The notes: generated by a model not told the origin, from the sequence alone. A stretch of 7,024 nucleotides of DNA from Chloroflexota bacterium (GCA_005881995.1 VBHV01000276.1:1-7024); one strand, 5' to 3'. Counted from the stretch's first letter, positions 1 through 6,648 are shown. Numbers and translations are program-made.

Positions 1-303
1 CTCGTAGCCACTCACGCGCAAGATATAAGCCACCTGCGTCGATTTGTTCATCCAGCGGGTGCGGATTGAGGGGACAACGCCAATGGTTTGCAGCAGCAGC
101 GTCATACCGTCAGCCAACGCTTTGCTGACAGTCGCATATTCCAGCATCAAATTCTGGCCCTTCTGCACCGTTGTGACTGCACCATCACCGCTGAACGCAC
201 CACGGATTAATTCCAGGCGCAACTCAGGTGACACATTAAAGACCAGGCGAGGCAGGGCTTTGTCTTCTGAACGTGTACCACCAGAGCATTGGTGCTGCGT
301 CGC
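1..303 (-). pseudogene. Frameshifted continuation of the intein endonuclease (second LAGLIDADG half)
   Basis: This frame is open from just after a TGA at 304-306 to the left edge. It reads [30 protein letters not shown], then the TVSKALADG and LLLQTIGVVPSIRTRW segments, ending VAYILRVSGYE. This is the continuation expected of the endonuclease from the upstream frame, which makes sense up to about ALVVHV and then degenerates into an unrelated 20-residue tail. The two frames join sensibly if one base is missing near 270 (for example GTT-CA where GTT-TCA was expected). No convincing ribosome binding site or start lies at the head of this frame, so it is not a separate gene. It could be a real inactivating mutation or a single-base sequence error; both catalytic acids are intact, so decay, if real, is recent. 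Confidence 0.85.
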
Positions 304-1142
304 TCAATGAACTTGAAACCCCAACGGCGCAAAATGCGCTGTACATCTGCGATATATTCAGCCTCTTGCTCGTGGAAGCAAAAGCCAACTCGCTCGCGTA
401 CTGAGCCAGCGCGTCCCGGGTCCTGGGCAATATAGCCTTCGGCAAGATAGTAGCCACATAACCTTAGCAAATCAGCGTCAACTGGAATCACCGCATTGAT
501 CATCGTCGCCGCGCCTTTTGCGGTATATAACTGGAGTTTCTCAGCAGGAACGTCAAGGAGGCGTAATTCGCTCAGGTAGCGGAACAGGCGCAGCGACATG
601 CGATTATGGTACTTGATATCGTACGGGTATCTGAGCATATCCTGCGGAATCGCAGCGGCAAATTGCTCGTACTGCTCGCTGAAGGTGTTGTCGATGGGCT
701 TCACGTAGACGTCAGCCGCCCGGTCGGTATCCCGGAGCAGATCGATCAAGTTGAGGCTTGTGGTCTGCTCGACGGTGGGCAATGCGCACAGTGCCATCAG
801 ATGGTCACCGGGTACCACTGCCGCAGCCGGTAATATGGTGAACTGCTGATGCTTGTGCAAAATGACCGGGTGGTCAGCAGTTACACGCAGGTTACGCCCC
901 ATGCTGGTATTGATCTTCACCATGGTGCCTTTATATGGCCGCCGGGTGAGGGCCTTTACATCTGCAAGTATGGGCTGTCCTGCCTCCAGGTCGAATGCAA
1001 GCACACGCTGATCGAAGGGCTGCACAAGCTCTACTACATCTCCCAGGAATGGCTTGCCACTTTTAGTGAACAGGGAATCGAAGCGTTCCGCCGCCACATT
1101 GGGACTATTGAGTGTGAAAACTGTCTCATCGGCCTCAAAGCA
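1..1142 (-). mobile_element. Intein with LAGLIDADG homing endonuclease, inserted at the dehydrogenase active site (partial)
   Basis: A protein-splicing element begins at Cys263 of the fused frame (1140-1142). Block A is CFEADETVF. Block B is around residues 335-356, with [11 protein letters not shown] carrying the Thr350-x-x-His353 pair. An N4-like stretch is at VVPGDHLMA (371-379). The first LAGLIDADG helix is [10 protein letters not shown] (490-499, acidic Glu497). After a frameshift near 270 the other frame supplies the second LAGLIDADG helix, [10 protein letters not shown] (181-210, acidic Asp), then a segment typical of DOD-type inteins with TVSKALADG and LLLQTIGVVPSIRTR (about 60-130). 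Splicing blocks F and G, with the expected terminal His-Asn, lie off the left edge. By inference the element sits between Ser262 and the catalytic Cys, which would then serve as the +1 nucleophile. Inteins in UDP-glucose dehydrogenase are known in archaea (Methanocaldococcus). Confidence 0.92.
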
Positions 1143-1928
1143 ACTTCCGCCGTAGCCTAATCCAGCGTCCAGGAAAGCTCTACCAATACGCTTATCGTAG
1201 CCCATACCCGCGGCGACCTCTTTAACGTCCGCGCCCAGGCGTTCGCAGATCTGCGCTATCTCGTTGATGAACGATATCTTGGTCGCCAGGAACGCGTTGG
1301 AGGCGTATTTGATCATTTCCGCCGTGTACATGTCGGTAATCATGATAGGCGCGCGCAGGGGCAGGTAGATGGTGGCGACTTTGCGCGCCGCCTCTTCATC
1401 CGAGGAGCCGAGTACCACGCGATCAGGCATCTGGAAATCGGCGACAGCGGAGCCTTCGCGCAAAAACTCAGGATTGGAGACTACGGCGAAGTGTACATCG
1501 GGGCGGCTCAGGTTCTTGCGGATGATACGTGAAACAACGTCGCCGCTGCCTACGGGAACCGTGCTTTTATTGATGATGATGGCAGGACGATCAAGTTCCC
1601 CGGCGATGCTTTTAGCAGCAGCTTCAACATAGCGCATATCCGCACTGCCCTGACTGGTGCCGGTGGGGGTGTTCACAGCGATAAAGATGAAGTCGCAGTT
1701 ATCCAGGCCTTCGCTGTAGCTGGTGGTGAAATGCAAGCGGCCCGCGTGTACGTTGCGTTCGACCATCTCCTCCAGCCCCGGCTCATAAATGGGTAGTACG
1801 CCCTGCCGGAGGCGTTCGATTTTCTCCGGGATAATATCTACACAGGTCACGCGGTTGCCCAGGTCGGCAAAACAGGTTCCCGTTACCAGCCCTACATAAC
1901 CGGTACCAATGACGCAAATGGTTGCCAC
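207..1928 (-). CDS. ugd: UDP-glucose 6-dehydrogenase N-extein fused in frame to intein (5' part, frame ends at frameshift)
   Basis: UDP-glucose 6-dehydrogenase oxidises UDP-glucose twice with NAD+ to UDP-glucuronate, in the cytoplasm, for polysaccharide synthesis. Residues 1-262 are the enzyme: Rossmann motif GTGYVG (8-13), NTP (86-88), STVPVG (122-127), NPEFLREG (152-159, Glu154), and the helix with Lys207 and Asn211. At GYGGS (258-262) the family should continue CFPKD with the catalytic Cys; instead an intein begins with Cys263. The frame then runs through Hint and half of an endonuclease and stops at 207. The start is GTG at 1926-1928, with GAGGAG seven bases upstream; the sequence begins at once with the expected beta strand. 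The C-extein lies beyond the left edge. The enzyme assignment is very secure. Whether this copy makes active enzyme depends on splicing and on the frameshift near 270. Confidence 0.95.
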   Translation of the reverse strand: MATICVIGTGYVGLVTGTCFADLGNRVTCVDIIPEKIERLRQGVLPIYEPGLEEMVERNVHAGRLHFTTSYSEGLDNCDFIFIAVNTPTGTSQGSADMRYVEAAAKSIAGELDRPAIIINKSTVPVGSGDVVSRIIRKNLSRPDVHFAVVSNPEFLREGSAVADFQMPDRVVLGSSDEEAARKVATIYLPLRAPIMITDMYTAEMIKYASNAFLATKISFINEIAQICERLGADVKEVAAGMGYDKRIGRAFLDAGLGYGGSCFEADETVFTLNSPNVAAERFDSLFTKSGKPFLGDVVELVQPFDQRVLAFDLEAGQPILADVKALTRRPYKGTMVKINTSMGRNLRVTADHPVILHKHQQFTILPAAAVVPGDHLMALCALPTVEQTTSLNLIDLLRDTDRAADVYVKPIDNTFSEQYEQFAAAIPQDMLRYPYDIKYHNRMSLRLFRYLSELRLLDVPAEKLQLYTAKGAATMINAVIPVDADLLRLCGYYLAEGYIAQDPGRAGSVRERVGFCFHEQEAEYIADVQRILRRWGFKFIERRSTNALVVHVQKTKPCLAWSLMCHLSCAWN

Positions 1929-1946
1929 GTCTCTACTCCTCTACAA

Positions 1947-2046
1947 TAACAAAGATACGATGCCGGGCGGGGACAAGCCGCCGCCCCTACGGTCGATATT
2001 CGTAACAAAGATACGATGCCGGGCGGGGACAAGCCGCTGCCCCTAC
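1947..2046. repeat. Two copies of a 44-bp GC-rich extragenic repeat, 56-bp period
   Basis: Copies lie at 1947-1990 and 2003-2046 and differ at one base (C/T at 1982/2038). Each contains GGGCGG, a ten-base loop and CCGCCC, a small hairpin; the mismatch weakens the stem in the second copy. They fill most of the gap between the hydrolase gene and the dehydrogenase gene. The second copy includes the hydrolase stop codon. On the minus strand each unit begins GTAGGGGC. This resembles REP-type repeats scattered in Chloroflexota genomes; no transposase is visible here. Confidence 0.85.
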
Positions 2047-2702
2047 ATGTGAATATTTACAAAGGGATTTTCGTATTTTTCTTCACCTATGGTTGTTGGT
2101 TCGCCATGTCCTGGGAAAACCACCAGGTCTTCGTCAAGCGTATAGAGCTTCTCGCGAATCGAGGTGACGATCTGGTCAAAGTTTCCGCCCTCAAAATCGG
2201 TGCGGCCAATGCCGCGATTGAAGAGCGTATCACCACTAAACACGCAATAGGGCACGCTTACAAAGCAAACACCGCCGCGGGTATGGCCGGGAGTATGCAG
2301 CACCTCGAGCGTCAATGTGCCAAAGGTGATGCGGTCTCCTTCTTTCAGCAAGATATCGGGCTTGCGCTCGACGAGCGGGGCTTTGCGCCGGTACATCTTC
2401 GCTGTGCGCTCATCGCTGTACATAGAGACATCATCGGGATGAATGGCCAGTGGCACGGGGTAGACCGCGCTCACTTCATCGATAGCGCAGATATGGTCGA
2501 TATGTCCATGCGTGTTGAGAATATACCTGGGGATAAAGTTCAATTCCTGGATCTGCTGGAGGATGCGCGGCGCTTCGTCGCCGGGATCAATAATTACCGC
2601 CTCGCGTGTCTGCGGGCAGGCGTACAAATAACAATTCTCTTGAAAGATGCCTACCGTTATACACGCGACGAGCGGCCGCTGTTCGTTCTCTATTTCGGGC
2701 AT
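2043..2702 (-). CDS. Metallo-beta-lactamase fold hydrolase, glyoxalase II / YcbL-like
   Basis: This 219-residue cytoplasmic protein has a complete binuclear metal site of the glyoxalase II branch of the metallo-beta-lactamase superfamily: THGHIDH (64-70, ligands His65, His67, Asp69, His70), TPGH (137-140, His140), SGDTLF (156-161, Asp158) and FPGHG (196-200, His199). The ending with EEKYENPFV matches small YcbL-type hydroxyacylglutathione hydrolase-like enzymes, which lack the long C-terminal glutathione-binding domain of classical glyoxalase II. The likely reaction is thioester hydrolysis, but the true substrate cannot be read from sequence. Start is ATG at 2700-2702; a GAGGAAGG purine run lies rather far upstream (about 13 bases). 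Its own extended -10 promoter is visible. The stop TAG is supplied by the downstream repeat. The fold is certain, the substrate is not. Confidence 0.95.
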   Translation of the reverse strand: MPEIENEQRPLVACITVGIFQENCYLYACPQTREAVIIDPGDEAPRILQQIQELNFIPRYILNTHGHIDHICAIDEVSAVYPVPLAIHPDDVSMYSDERTAKMYRRKAPLVERKPDILLKEGDRITFGTLTLEVLHTPGHTRGGVCFVSVPYCVFSGDTLFNRGIGRTDFEGGNFDQIVTSIREKLYTLDEDLVVFPGHGEPTTIGEEKYENPFVNIHM

Positions 2703-2748
2703 GTTCTGTGCTAGTCCTTCCTCTACCCTGACGCTGATTTTGAGATAT

Positions 2749-2757
2749 ATTATAGCA
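2749..2757 (-). promoter_or_regulatory. Extended -10 promoter for the hydrolase gene
   Basis: On the minus strand the sequence reads TGC-TATAAT, a perfect -10 hexamer (2749-2754) with the TGn extension. No good -35 is present at 16-18 bases, which is usual for extended -10 promoters. It would give a leader of roughly 40 bases before the ATG at 2702. Confidence 0.55.
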
Positions 2758-2845
2758 CAGGATGTTTAACACTTTGCCGATCCTACTTTGATGGGCTATT
2801 GAGGACACTTTGTGTCAGTTTTTTCATCAATTTCACCGCCTGAGC

Positions 2846-2874
2846 TTGCACTTTTACCCTCACTGTGATAAAAT
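2846..2874 (+). promoter_or_regulatory. Sigma70-type promoter toward the unknown membrane protein gene
   Basis: TTGCAC (2846-2851), a 17-base spacer and TAAAAT (2869-2874), with TGA directly before the -10 giving an extended -10. Transcription would start near 2881, leaving a long leader of about 210 bases before the ATG at 3094. Confidence 0.6.
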
Positions 2875-2932
2875 GTCTAGGTTAAATGTTCTAAATCTAA
2901 GCAAATTTTAAGCAACAGGACTTTAAGTAGGC

Positions 2933-2951
2933 ATTCCTTATAATGAGGAAT
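2933..2951. promoter_or_regulatory. Palindrome ATTCCT-N7-AGGAAT enclosing a TATAAT; possible operator
   Basis: Six-base perfect arms flank a seven-base centre that contains TATAAT (2939-2944). A closely similar block (GGCATTCC, then TA, AAT and AGGAAT) occurs at 6681-6702 upstream of the caspase-like gene. A protein binding here would cover a -10 element. No matching -35 was found, so the promoter itself is uncertain. Confidence 0.35.
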
Positions 2952-3093
2952 ATTGGGGCTTCGTAGCGTATCAACGTATTTCAGTGTAAATCAAGCTTGA
3001 AATTAGGTTAGAAATCAGTTAATATAAGCAACAAGAGCATGGAGCTTTTGTTGGCCTTATTTGTTTGTGTTCAGACCGGAAGGAAGAGATCGC

Positions 3094-4269
3094 ATGAGTT
3101 ACGATCGTTCAGAGAAAAGGACGTACCGTAGAAGTCCTGGTAGACAGTATGGCTATGAGTATGATCCACTACGTAGTCAGCCCCTCACCGACAATGGACA
3201 ATCTGGACGATCAGGCACCTCTCCTATCAGTGAACCGCTCTCGGGTTTTTTGAAGGATACTGATTCGCTGGGGCCTCGTCGTAGCAGTGGTCCACTTGCA
3301 CCTCGCCCGAATCCACGCCGTACACGTCAATTGCTGCGGCAGCAAATACTCTCCACCAAAAAAACGGGAACAGCAGAAGATACGGGCCAGCTTGATCAGG
3401 ACATCAACACCGACTATGACTTTGCTGACGAAGACCAGGATGTGTACGAGGATGATGTTACGCTGCGCCCTCCAATCCGCCGCAGTGGTACTATCCAGCC
3501 TTATCCTGTCCCTTCAAGACGTCCTGTGCGCATTGACGAAGACCGGGTGGAGCGGCCTTTACCGTCGCGTTATGAGAAGGAACTGGAATATCTCGATCCC
3601 GATATGGGATACGAGGACGAACCTGATCTCTTTGCTGATCGCATGAGTCCCTCTGCAGCAGCTCCCGTACCGCTTGTTGAACGTGGCAGGCGGCGCAGTA
3701 TGCCCCTGGCCGAACCAGATACCTATGAGGAAGAGGAAGAGCGGCAAGACCGTAAGCAGAAACGTAAAAAAGGCTTCCTCTCGCGCCGCAAACTCTTAGT
3801 TGGCGCGGTAGTAGTCGGCGGCGGAGCGGTTGCCGCCTATGAATTAGGACCCAAGATTCCGCAGGCGCTGCAAACGGCCGGCAGCAATATTGAACACCAG
3901 ATACAGGATGCCTTCAATCGCGGCGTAGCCGCGGGCGGAGAAGCCGTGCGCAAAGAACTTATCAATGGATTGGATACATTAGAAGGCGTCTCACTGGAGG
4001 GAGCTATCGGCGCGGCCAAACTGACTCGCGTGGCCTATGACGTGTTCATCAATCCCATCGTGACGCTTACCTCTACCATAGCGGACGATTTCCTCTCAGC
4101 GCTGCTCGGGTCCTTGACTACGGCCCGCAAATGGCTGGCGCAGATTAACGCGGATAACGCTACCCTGGTTGCCCTGACCAGCGTGCTACAGAACTGGGTA
4201 GACCAGGCGCATAACATGCCCGACTTCCAGTCCGACAGCTACACCCAAACAATAGTAGGGACGCGATAA
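3094..4269 (+). CDS. Unrecognised single-pass membrane protein with long disordered charged N-terminus
   Basis: I do not recognise this 391-residue protein. Residues 1 to about 225 are low-complexity and probably disordered, rich in Arg, Pro, Asp and Glu, with an acidic patch at 107-121 and an EEEEE-to-KKRKK-like charge switch at 212-226. At 230-235 comes SRRKLL, resembling a twin-arginine signal core, followed by one hydrophobic segment (about 234-250, rich in Gly, Ala and Val). The last 140 residues look helical. By the positive-inside rule the N-terminus would be cytoplasmic and the helical part outside. ATG at 3094 is preferred because AAGGAAG lies just upstream; an in-frame TTG at 3061 would add 11 residues and has no good binding site. 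It ends convergent to ftsH. The terminal residues IVGTR and the stop fall inside a repeat unit, so the original C-terminus may have been altered. Confidence 0.85.
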   Translation: MSYDRSEKRTYRRSPGRQYGYEYDPLRSQPLTDNGQSGRSGTSPISEPLSGFLKDTDSLGPRRSSGPLAPRPNPRRTRQLLRQQILSTKKTGTAEDTGQLDQDINTDYDFADEDQDVYEDDVTLRPPIRRSGTIQPYPVPSRRPVRIDEDRVERPLPSRYEKELEYLDPDMGYEDEPDLFADRMSPSAAAPVPLVERGRRRSMPLAEPDTYEEEEERQDRKQKRKKGFLSRRKLLVGAVVVGGGAVAAYELGPKIPQALQTAGSNIEHQIQDAFNRGVAAGGEAVRKELINGLDTLEGVSLEGAIGAAKLTRVAYDVFINPIVTLTSTIADDFLSALLGSLTTARKWLAQINADNATLVALTSVLQNWVDQAHNMPDFQSDSYTQTIVGTR

Positions 4270-4386
4270 ATCGCGTCCTTGCAGGGATTGCGTTATTACG
4301 TTAGGGTTAGGGACGCGATAAATTCTGTCCTTTTAGGGATTGCGTTATTTCATTAGGGACAAGGACGCGATAAATGGCGTCCCTAC
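4256..4386. repeat. Tandem array, 52-bp period, about 2.5 copies, built on GGGACGCGATAAAT
   Basis: The core ACGCGATAAA recurs at 4261, 4313 and 4365, exactly 52 bases apart, with an AGGGATTGCGTTATT block following the first two. The first unit is palindromic (GGACGCGATAAATCGCGTCC); the others have decayed arms. The array begins inside the 3' end of the unknown membrane protein gene and supplies its TAA stop. The outer ends read GTAGGGAC and GTCCCTAC, so the whole array is bounded by inverted termini. It is unlike the 44-bp repeat at 1947 except for the shared GTAGGG edge. Confidence 0.9.
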
Positions 4387-4389
4387 AAG

Positions 4390-4428
4390 AAACGGGGTAT
4401 CCATTTCGATGGATACCCCGTTTTTCTA
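4390..4428. terminator. Bidirectional intrinsic terminator between convergent genes
   Basis: A perfect 15-bp stem (4390-4404 pairing with 4409-4423) closes on a TTCG tetraloop and runs into TTTTT on the plus strand. It ends transcription of the upstream plus-strand gene and lies 18 bases past the ftsH stop, where the minus-strand T run is shorter (TTT). It is the strongest hairpin in the window. Confidence 0.93.
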
Positions 4429-4441
4429 TAGCTGCGCTATG

Positions 4442-6400
4442 TTATCTATAAGATGCCGGTGCGGCATCAATCGAACCCGTCTCCTCAAGAATCCTGCGCA
4501 ACTGTCTGGCATCGAGGGTTTCGTGCAGGCGCAGATCTTTGGCGATGCGATCAAGGGTGGCGCGGTGTTCTGAAATCAGTCCAACGGCCTGGTCGTAAGC
4601 CCATTTCACGATACGATTGACTTCTTCGTCGATGATCGTGGCGGTCTTCTCGCTATATTCGCGTTGGCCTGACGCCAGGGCTGTACCGGCGAAAGGATCT
4701 TCGCGCTCGCTAAAGGAGATGGTGCCGAGGCGGTCGCTCATGCCCCAGCGTGCCACCATCTGGCGCGCAATGGCGGTCACACGCTGCAGGTCGTTTTCTG
4801 CGCCCGTCGTGATGCGTCCAATCGCTACCTCTTCGGCGGCGCGCCCACCAAGTGCTGTCACCAGCTGGGACTCCAGGAATTCCTTCGAGTAGTTGTAGCG
4901 ATCATCGACCGGCGTATACTGTGTTACGCCTAGGTGTCCGCCCTCGTGATAGGCGACCACGTTCAAATCCTCTTCGCTCAAGACCAGTGGTCGCTCCGCG
5001 CCGATAAGAATCTTATCCAGCGCCTCGTCGAAGCAGTTCTGCGTGACGGCGTCCAGGTTGCGGCGCGCTGCCAGCAGCGCAGCCTCGTTGACCAGGTTGG
5101 CGAGATCAGCGCCTACCATGCCAGGTGTGCCGCGAGCAATGGTAATCAGATCGACATCTTTGGCCAGTGGCACATCGCGCGAGTGAATCTTCAGGATTGC
5201 CAGGCGGCCGTTCCAGTCGGGACGTTCTACTGTGACGCGGCGGTCAAAGCGGCCAGGACGCAGCAGGGCTTTATCGAGTCCGTCCGGCCGGTTGGTCGCG
5301 GCGACGACTACCACTGCCTGGCGCGCATCAAAGCCATCCATCTCTACCAGCAACTGGTTGAGCGTTTGTTCGCGCTCGTCGTTGCTATTGATGCTGGACC
5401 CACGCTGGCGGCCTACGGCGTCGATTTCATCGATGAAGATGATACTAGGCGAAGCTTTTTTGGCCTGATCAAACAGGTCGCGCACGCGGCTCGCGCCCAC
5501 GCCAACCAGCACCTCTACAAACTCGGAACCGCTGATGGAGAAGAACGGCACACCAGCTTCACCGGCTACCGCACGGGCCAGCAAGGTTTTACCAGTTCCC
5601 GGAGGACCTACAAGCAGCACACCGCGTTGAATCCTGCCACCGAGTTTCTCGAATTTTCCCGGCGTCTTCAAAAATTCGACTACTTCTACCAGGTCATTTT
5701 TGGCCTCGTCAACACCTGCTACATCCGCGAAGGTCGTGCTGGGACGGTCTTCCAGTACCACTTTTGCGCGGCTCTTGCCGAAGCTGAAGATGTTCTGCTG
5801 CCCCTGCGTGGCACGGCGCGCGATGAAGAAGAATATGCCGATCACCAGTATCCAGGGCAAGAAGTTGATGAGGATCGAGAACCAGAGACTATTATCACTC
5901 GCTGCTTTTGCCTGGTAGCTGACATGATTATCATTCAGCAGTTTGGTGAGATTGGGATCACCATTGGGAAGCTGGGTAAAGTGGAAAGTTGTGCCAGTTT
6001 TGGAAGTGCCATTCACATCAGTGATGGTTATGCTCTTGGTGAAGTCTCCGTTGGCATCCTGCCCGGTGAAGGTGACATCCTTGACATTACCTGCAGTGAC
6101 TTCTGAGTAAAAGGTACTATAAGGTATTTCAATCGCATTGGGATTGCTGCTGTTATTACCCGACGTAAAGAATTGGATCAGGTACCAACCTAACAGTACA
6201 ATGCCGAGAAAAATCAGCAAACGCACCATAATGGTTGTAATCGGGTTGCGTGGTGGGCCGCCGTTATTGCCATTCCCATTATTGGGAGTAGGGCGCTGCG
6301 GGTTCGGCCCATCGTTGGGGTTACGCTGGTACATATATTGAGCCTGAGCATCCATTGATTCAGACCTGCTTTCTTGATGTGACGGCATAGAACCGATCAT
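4442..6400 (-). CDS. ftsH: ATP-dependent zinc metalloprotease FtsH with a shortened protease domain
   Basis: FtsH is a hexameric membrane AAA+ protease that degrades membrane and unstable cytosolic proteins. Seen here: Asn/Pro/Gly-rich N-terminus, membrane helices at about 58-78 and 172-193 around an extracytoplasmic domain, Walker A GPPGTGKT (265-272), Walker B with Asp324-Glu325, the Arg381/Arg384 region, zinc motif HEGGH (485-489) and third ligand candidate Asp537 in TTGAENDL. Two oddities: about 24 residues normally between HExxH and LGVT are absent, removing the conserved DPVHKVTIIPRG strand, and the pore aromatic is Leu298 (VLVG for MFVG). The first ATG gives 652 residues; ATG at 6355 (637 residues) is also likely because AGCAGG lies nine bases upstream of it. 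Family identity is certain; full protease activity is doubtful. Confidence 0.96.
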   Translation of the reverse strand: MIGSMPSHQESRSESMDAQAQYMYQRNPNDGPNPQRPTPNNGNGNNGGPPRNPITTIMVRLLIFLGIVLLGWYLIQFFTSGNNSSNPNAIEIPYSTFYSEVTAGNVKDVTFTGQDANGDFTKSITITDVNGTSKTGTTFHFTQLPNGDPNLTKLLNDNHVSYQAKAASDNSLWFSILINFLPWILVIGIFFFIARRATQGQQNIFSFGKSRAKVVLEDRPSTTFADVAGVDEAKNDLVEVVEFLKTPGKFEKLGGRIQRGVLLVGPPGTGKTLLARAVAGEAGVPFFSISGSEFVEVLVGVGASRVRDLFDQAKKASPSIIFIDEIDAVGRQRGSSINSNDEREQTLNQLLVEMDGFDARQAVVVVAATNRPDGLDKALLRPGRFDRRVTVERPDWNGRLAILKIHSRDVPLAKDVDLITIARGTPGMVGADLANLVNEAALLAARRNLDAVTQNCFDEALDKILIGAERPLVLSEEDLNVVAYHEGGHLGVTQYTPVDDRYNYSKEFLESQLVTALGGRAAEEVAIGRITTGAENDLQRVTAIARQMVARWGMSDRLGTISFSEREDPFAGTALASGQREYSEKTATIIDEEVNRIVKWAYDQAVGLISEHRATLDRIAKDLRLHETLDARQLRRILEETGSIDAAPASYR

Positions 6401-6424
6401 CGTGATGGTACTTATTAATATAGG

Positions 6425-6453
6425 ATAATATCTTTTTTCCAGGATACCCGCAA
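6425..6453 (-). promoter_or_regulatory. Candidate proximal promoter of ftsH
   Basis: On the minus strand, TTGCGG (6448-6453), 17-base spacer, TATTAT (6425-6430). Transcription would start near 6418. With such a short leader the ATG at 6355, with its weak ribosome site, fits better than the first ATG at 6400. The -35 matches only its first three bases, so this is tentative. Confidence 0.4.
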
Positions 6454-6611
6454 GGGATAGCTGGCTTACAAAACGTACTTGTCTCTACTAATGTATACTC
6501 CCCACGCTCCTGTTTAGCTACTCTCGCTTGTATCATCGCAGAAACGGGGGAATTTCTATCGCTACTATAGTTACGTACTTTATACGCTTTAGATTACCAA
6601 AAGTTCGATTG

Positions 6612-6638
6612 TTAGCAATCTTTTTAGGAGAGTGCTAA
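6612..6638. promoter_or_regulatory. CIRCE heat-shock operator (HrcA binding site)
   Basis: TTAGCAATC, nine bases, GAGTGCTAA: the CIRCE consensus (TTAGCACTC-N9-GAGTGCTAA) with a single mismatch in the left arm and a perfect right arm and spacer. HrcA represses groE, dnaK and some protease genes from such sites. On the minus strand a TATACT (6643-6648) sits four bases before it, placing the start of transcription inside the operator, the usual arrangement; this favours ftsH as the target. Confidence 0.88.
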
Positions 6639-6642
6639 CCAT

Positions 6643-6648
6643 AGTATA
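6643..6648 (-). promoter_or_regulatory. -10 element TATACT adjoining CIRCE, directed toward ftsH
   Basis: TATACT on the minus strand, with transcription expected to begin near 6636 within the CIRCE element. The -35 region is weak (TTTCAT at 17 bases). It would make a heat-inducible distal ftsH promoter with a leader of about 240-280 bases. Confidence 0.4.

Larger units (their letters stand above)
2703..3093. other. Divergent intergenic region, 391 bases
   Basis: This AT-rich stretch separates the minus-strand hydrolase from the plus-strand unknown gene. It holds an extended -10 promoter for the hydrolase (2749-2757), a sigma70-type promoter facing right (2846-2874), and a palindrome around a second TATAAT (2933-2951). 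About 140 bases of untranslated leader before the next ATG show no recognised riboswitch or RNA family. Short frames here (for example 3039-3131, 30 codons) have no convincing ribosome binding site. Confidence 0.7.

Noticed and set aside
849..1160. Open frame of 103 codons on the plus strand opposite the intein
   Set aside because: Antisense of clear Hint-domain coding sequence.
1947..2046. Repeat pair considered as a factor-independent terminator for the hydrolase gene
   Set aside because: The hairpins are GC-rich but have a short stem with a ten-base loop and no T run after them, so termination is not supported.
2016..2714. Open frame of 232 codons on the plus strand opposite the hydrolase gene
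   Set aside because: Antisense shadow of the metallo-beta-lactamase gene; it starts within a repeat and has no family resemblance.
2804..2824. Small hairpin GACAC-TTT-GTGTC followed by a T run
   Set aside because: The five-base stem is too weak for a confident terminator and it lies upstream of a promoter in a divergent region with no gene ending there.
3039..3131. A 30-codon frame beginning MELLLALF, overlapping the start of the unknown membrane protein
   Set aside because: Only a weak purine stretch upstream and a short, charged tail; the overlapping ATG at 3094 has a better ribosome site.
4256..4386. Regularly spaced repeats considered as a CRISPR array
   Set aside because: The whole 52-bp unit, not just a direct repeat, is similar between copies, there are too few units, and no cas gene is nearby.
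4934..6106. Long open frame (390 codons) on the plus strand opposite ftsH
   Set aside because: It is the antisense of well-conserved FtsH codons, shows no recognisable domain, and has no ribosome binding site.
6360..6536. A 58-codon minus-strand frame just upstream of the second ftsH ATG, beginning MIQARVAK
   Set aside because: No ribosome binding site, no recognisable features, and it overlaps the ftsH promoter candidate and first ATG. A coupled leader peptide cannot be excluded if the CIRCE-linked promoter is used.
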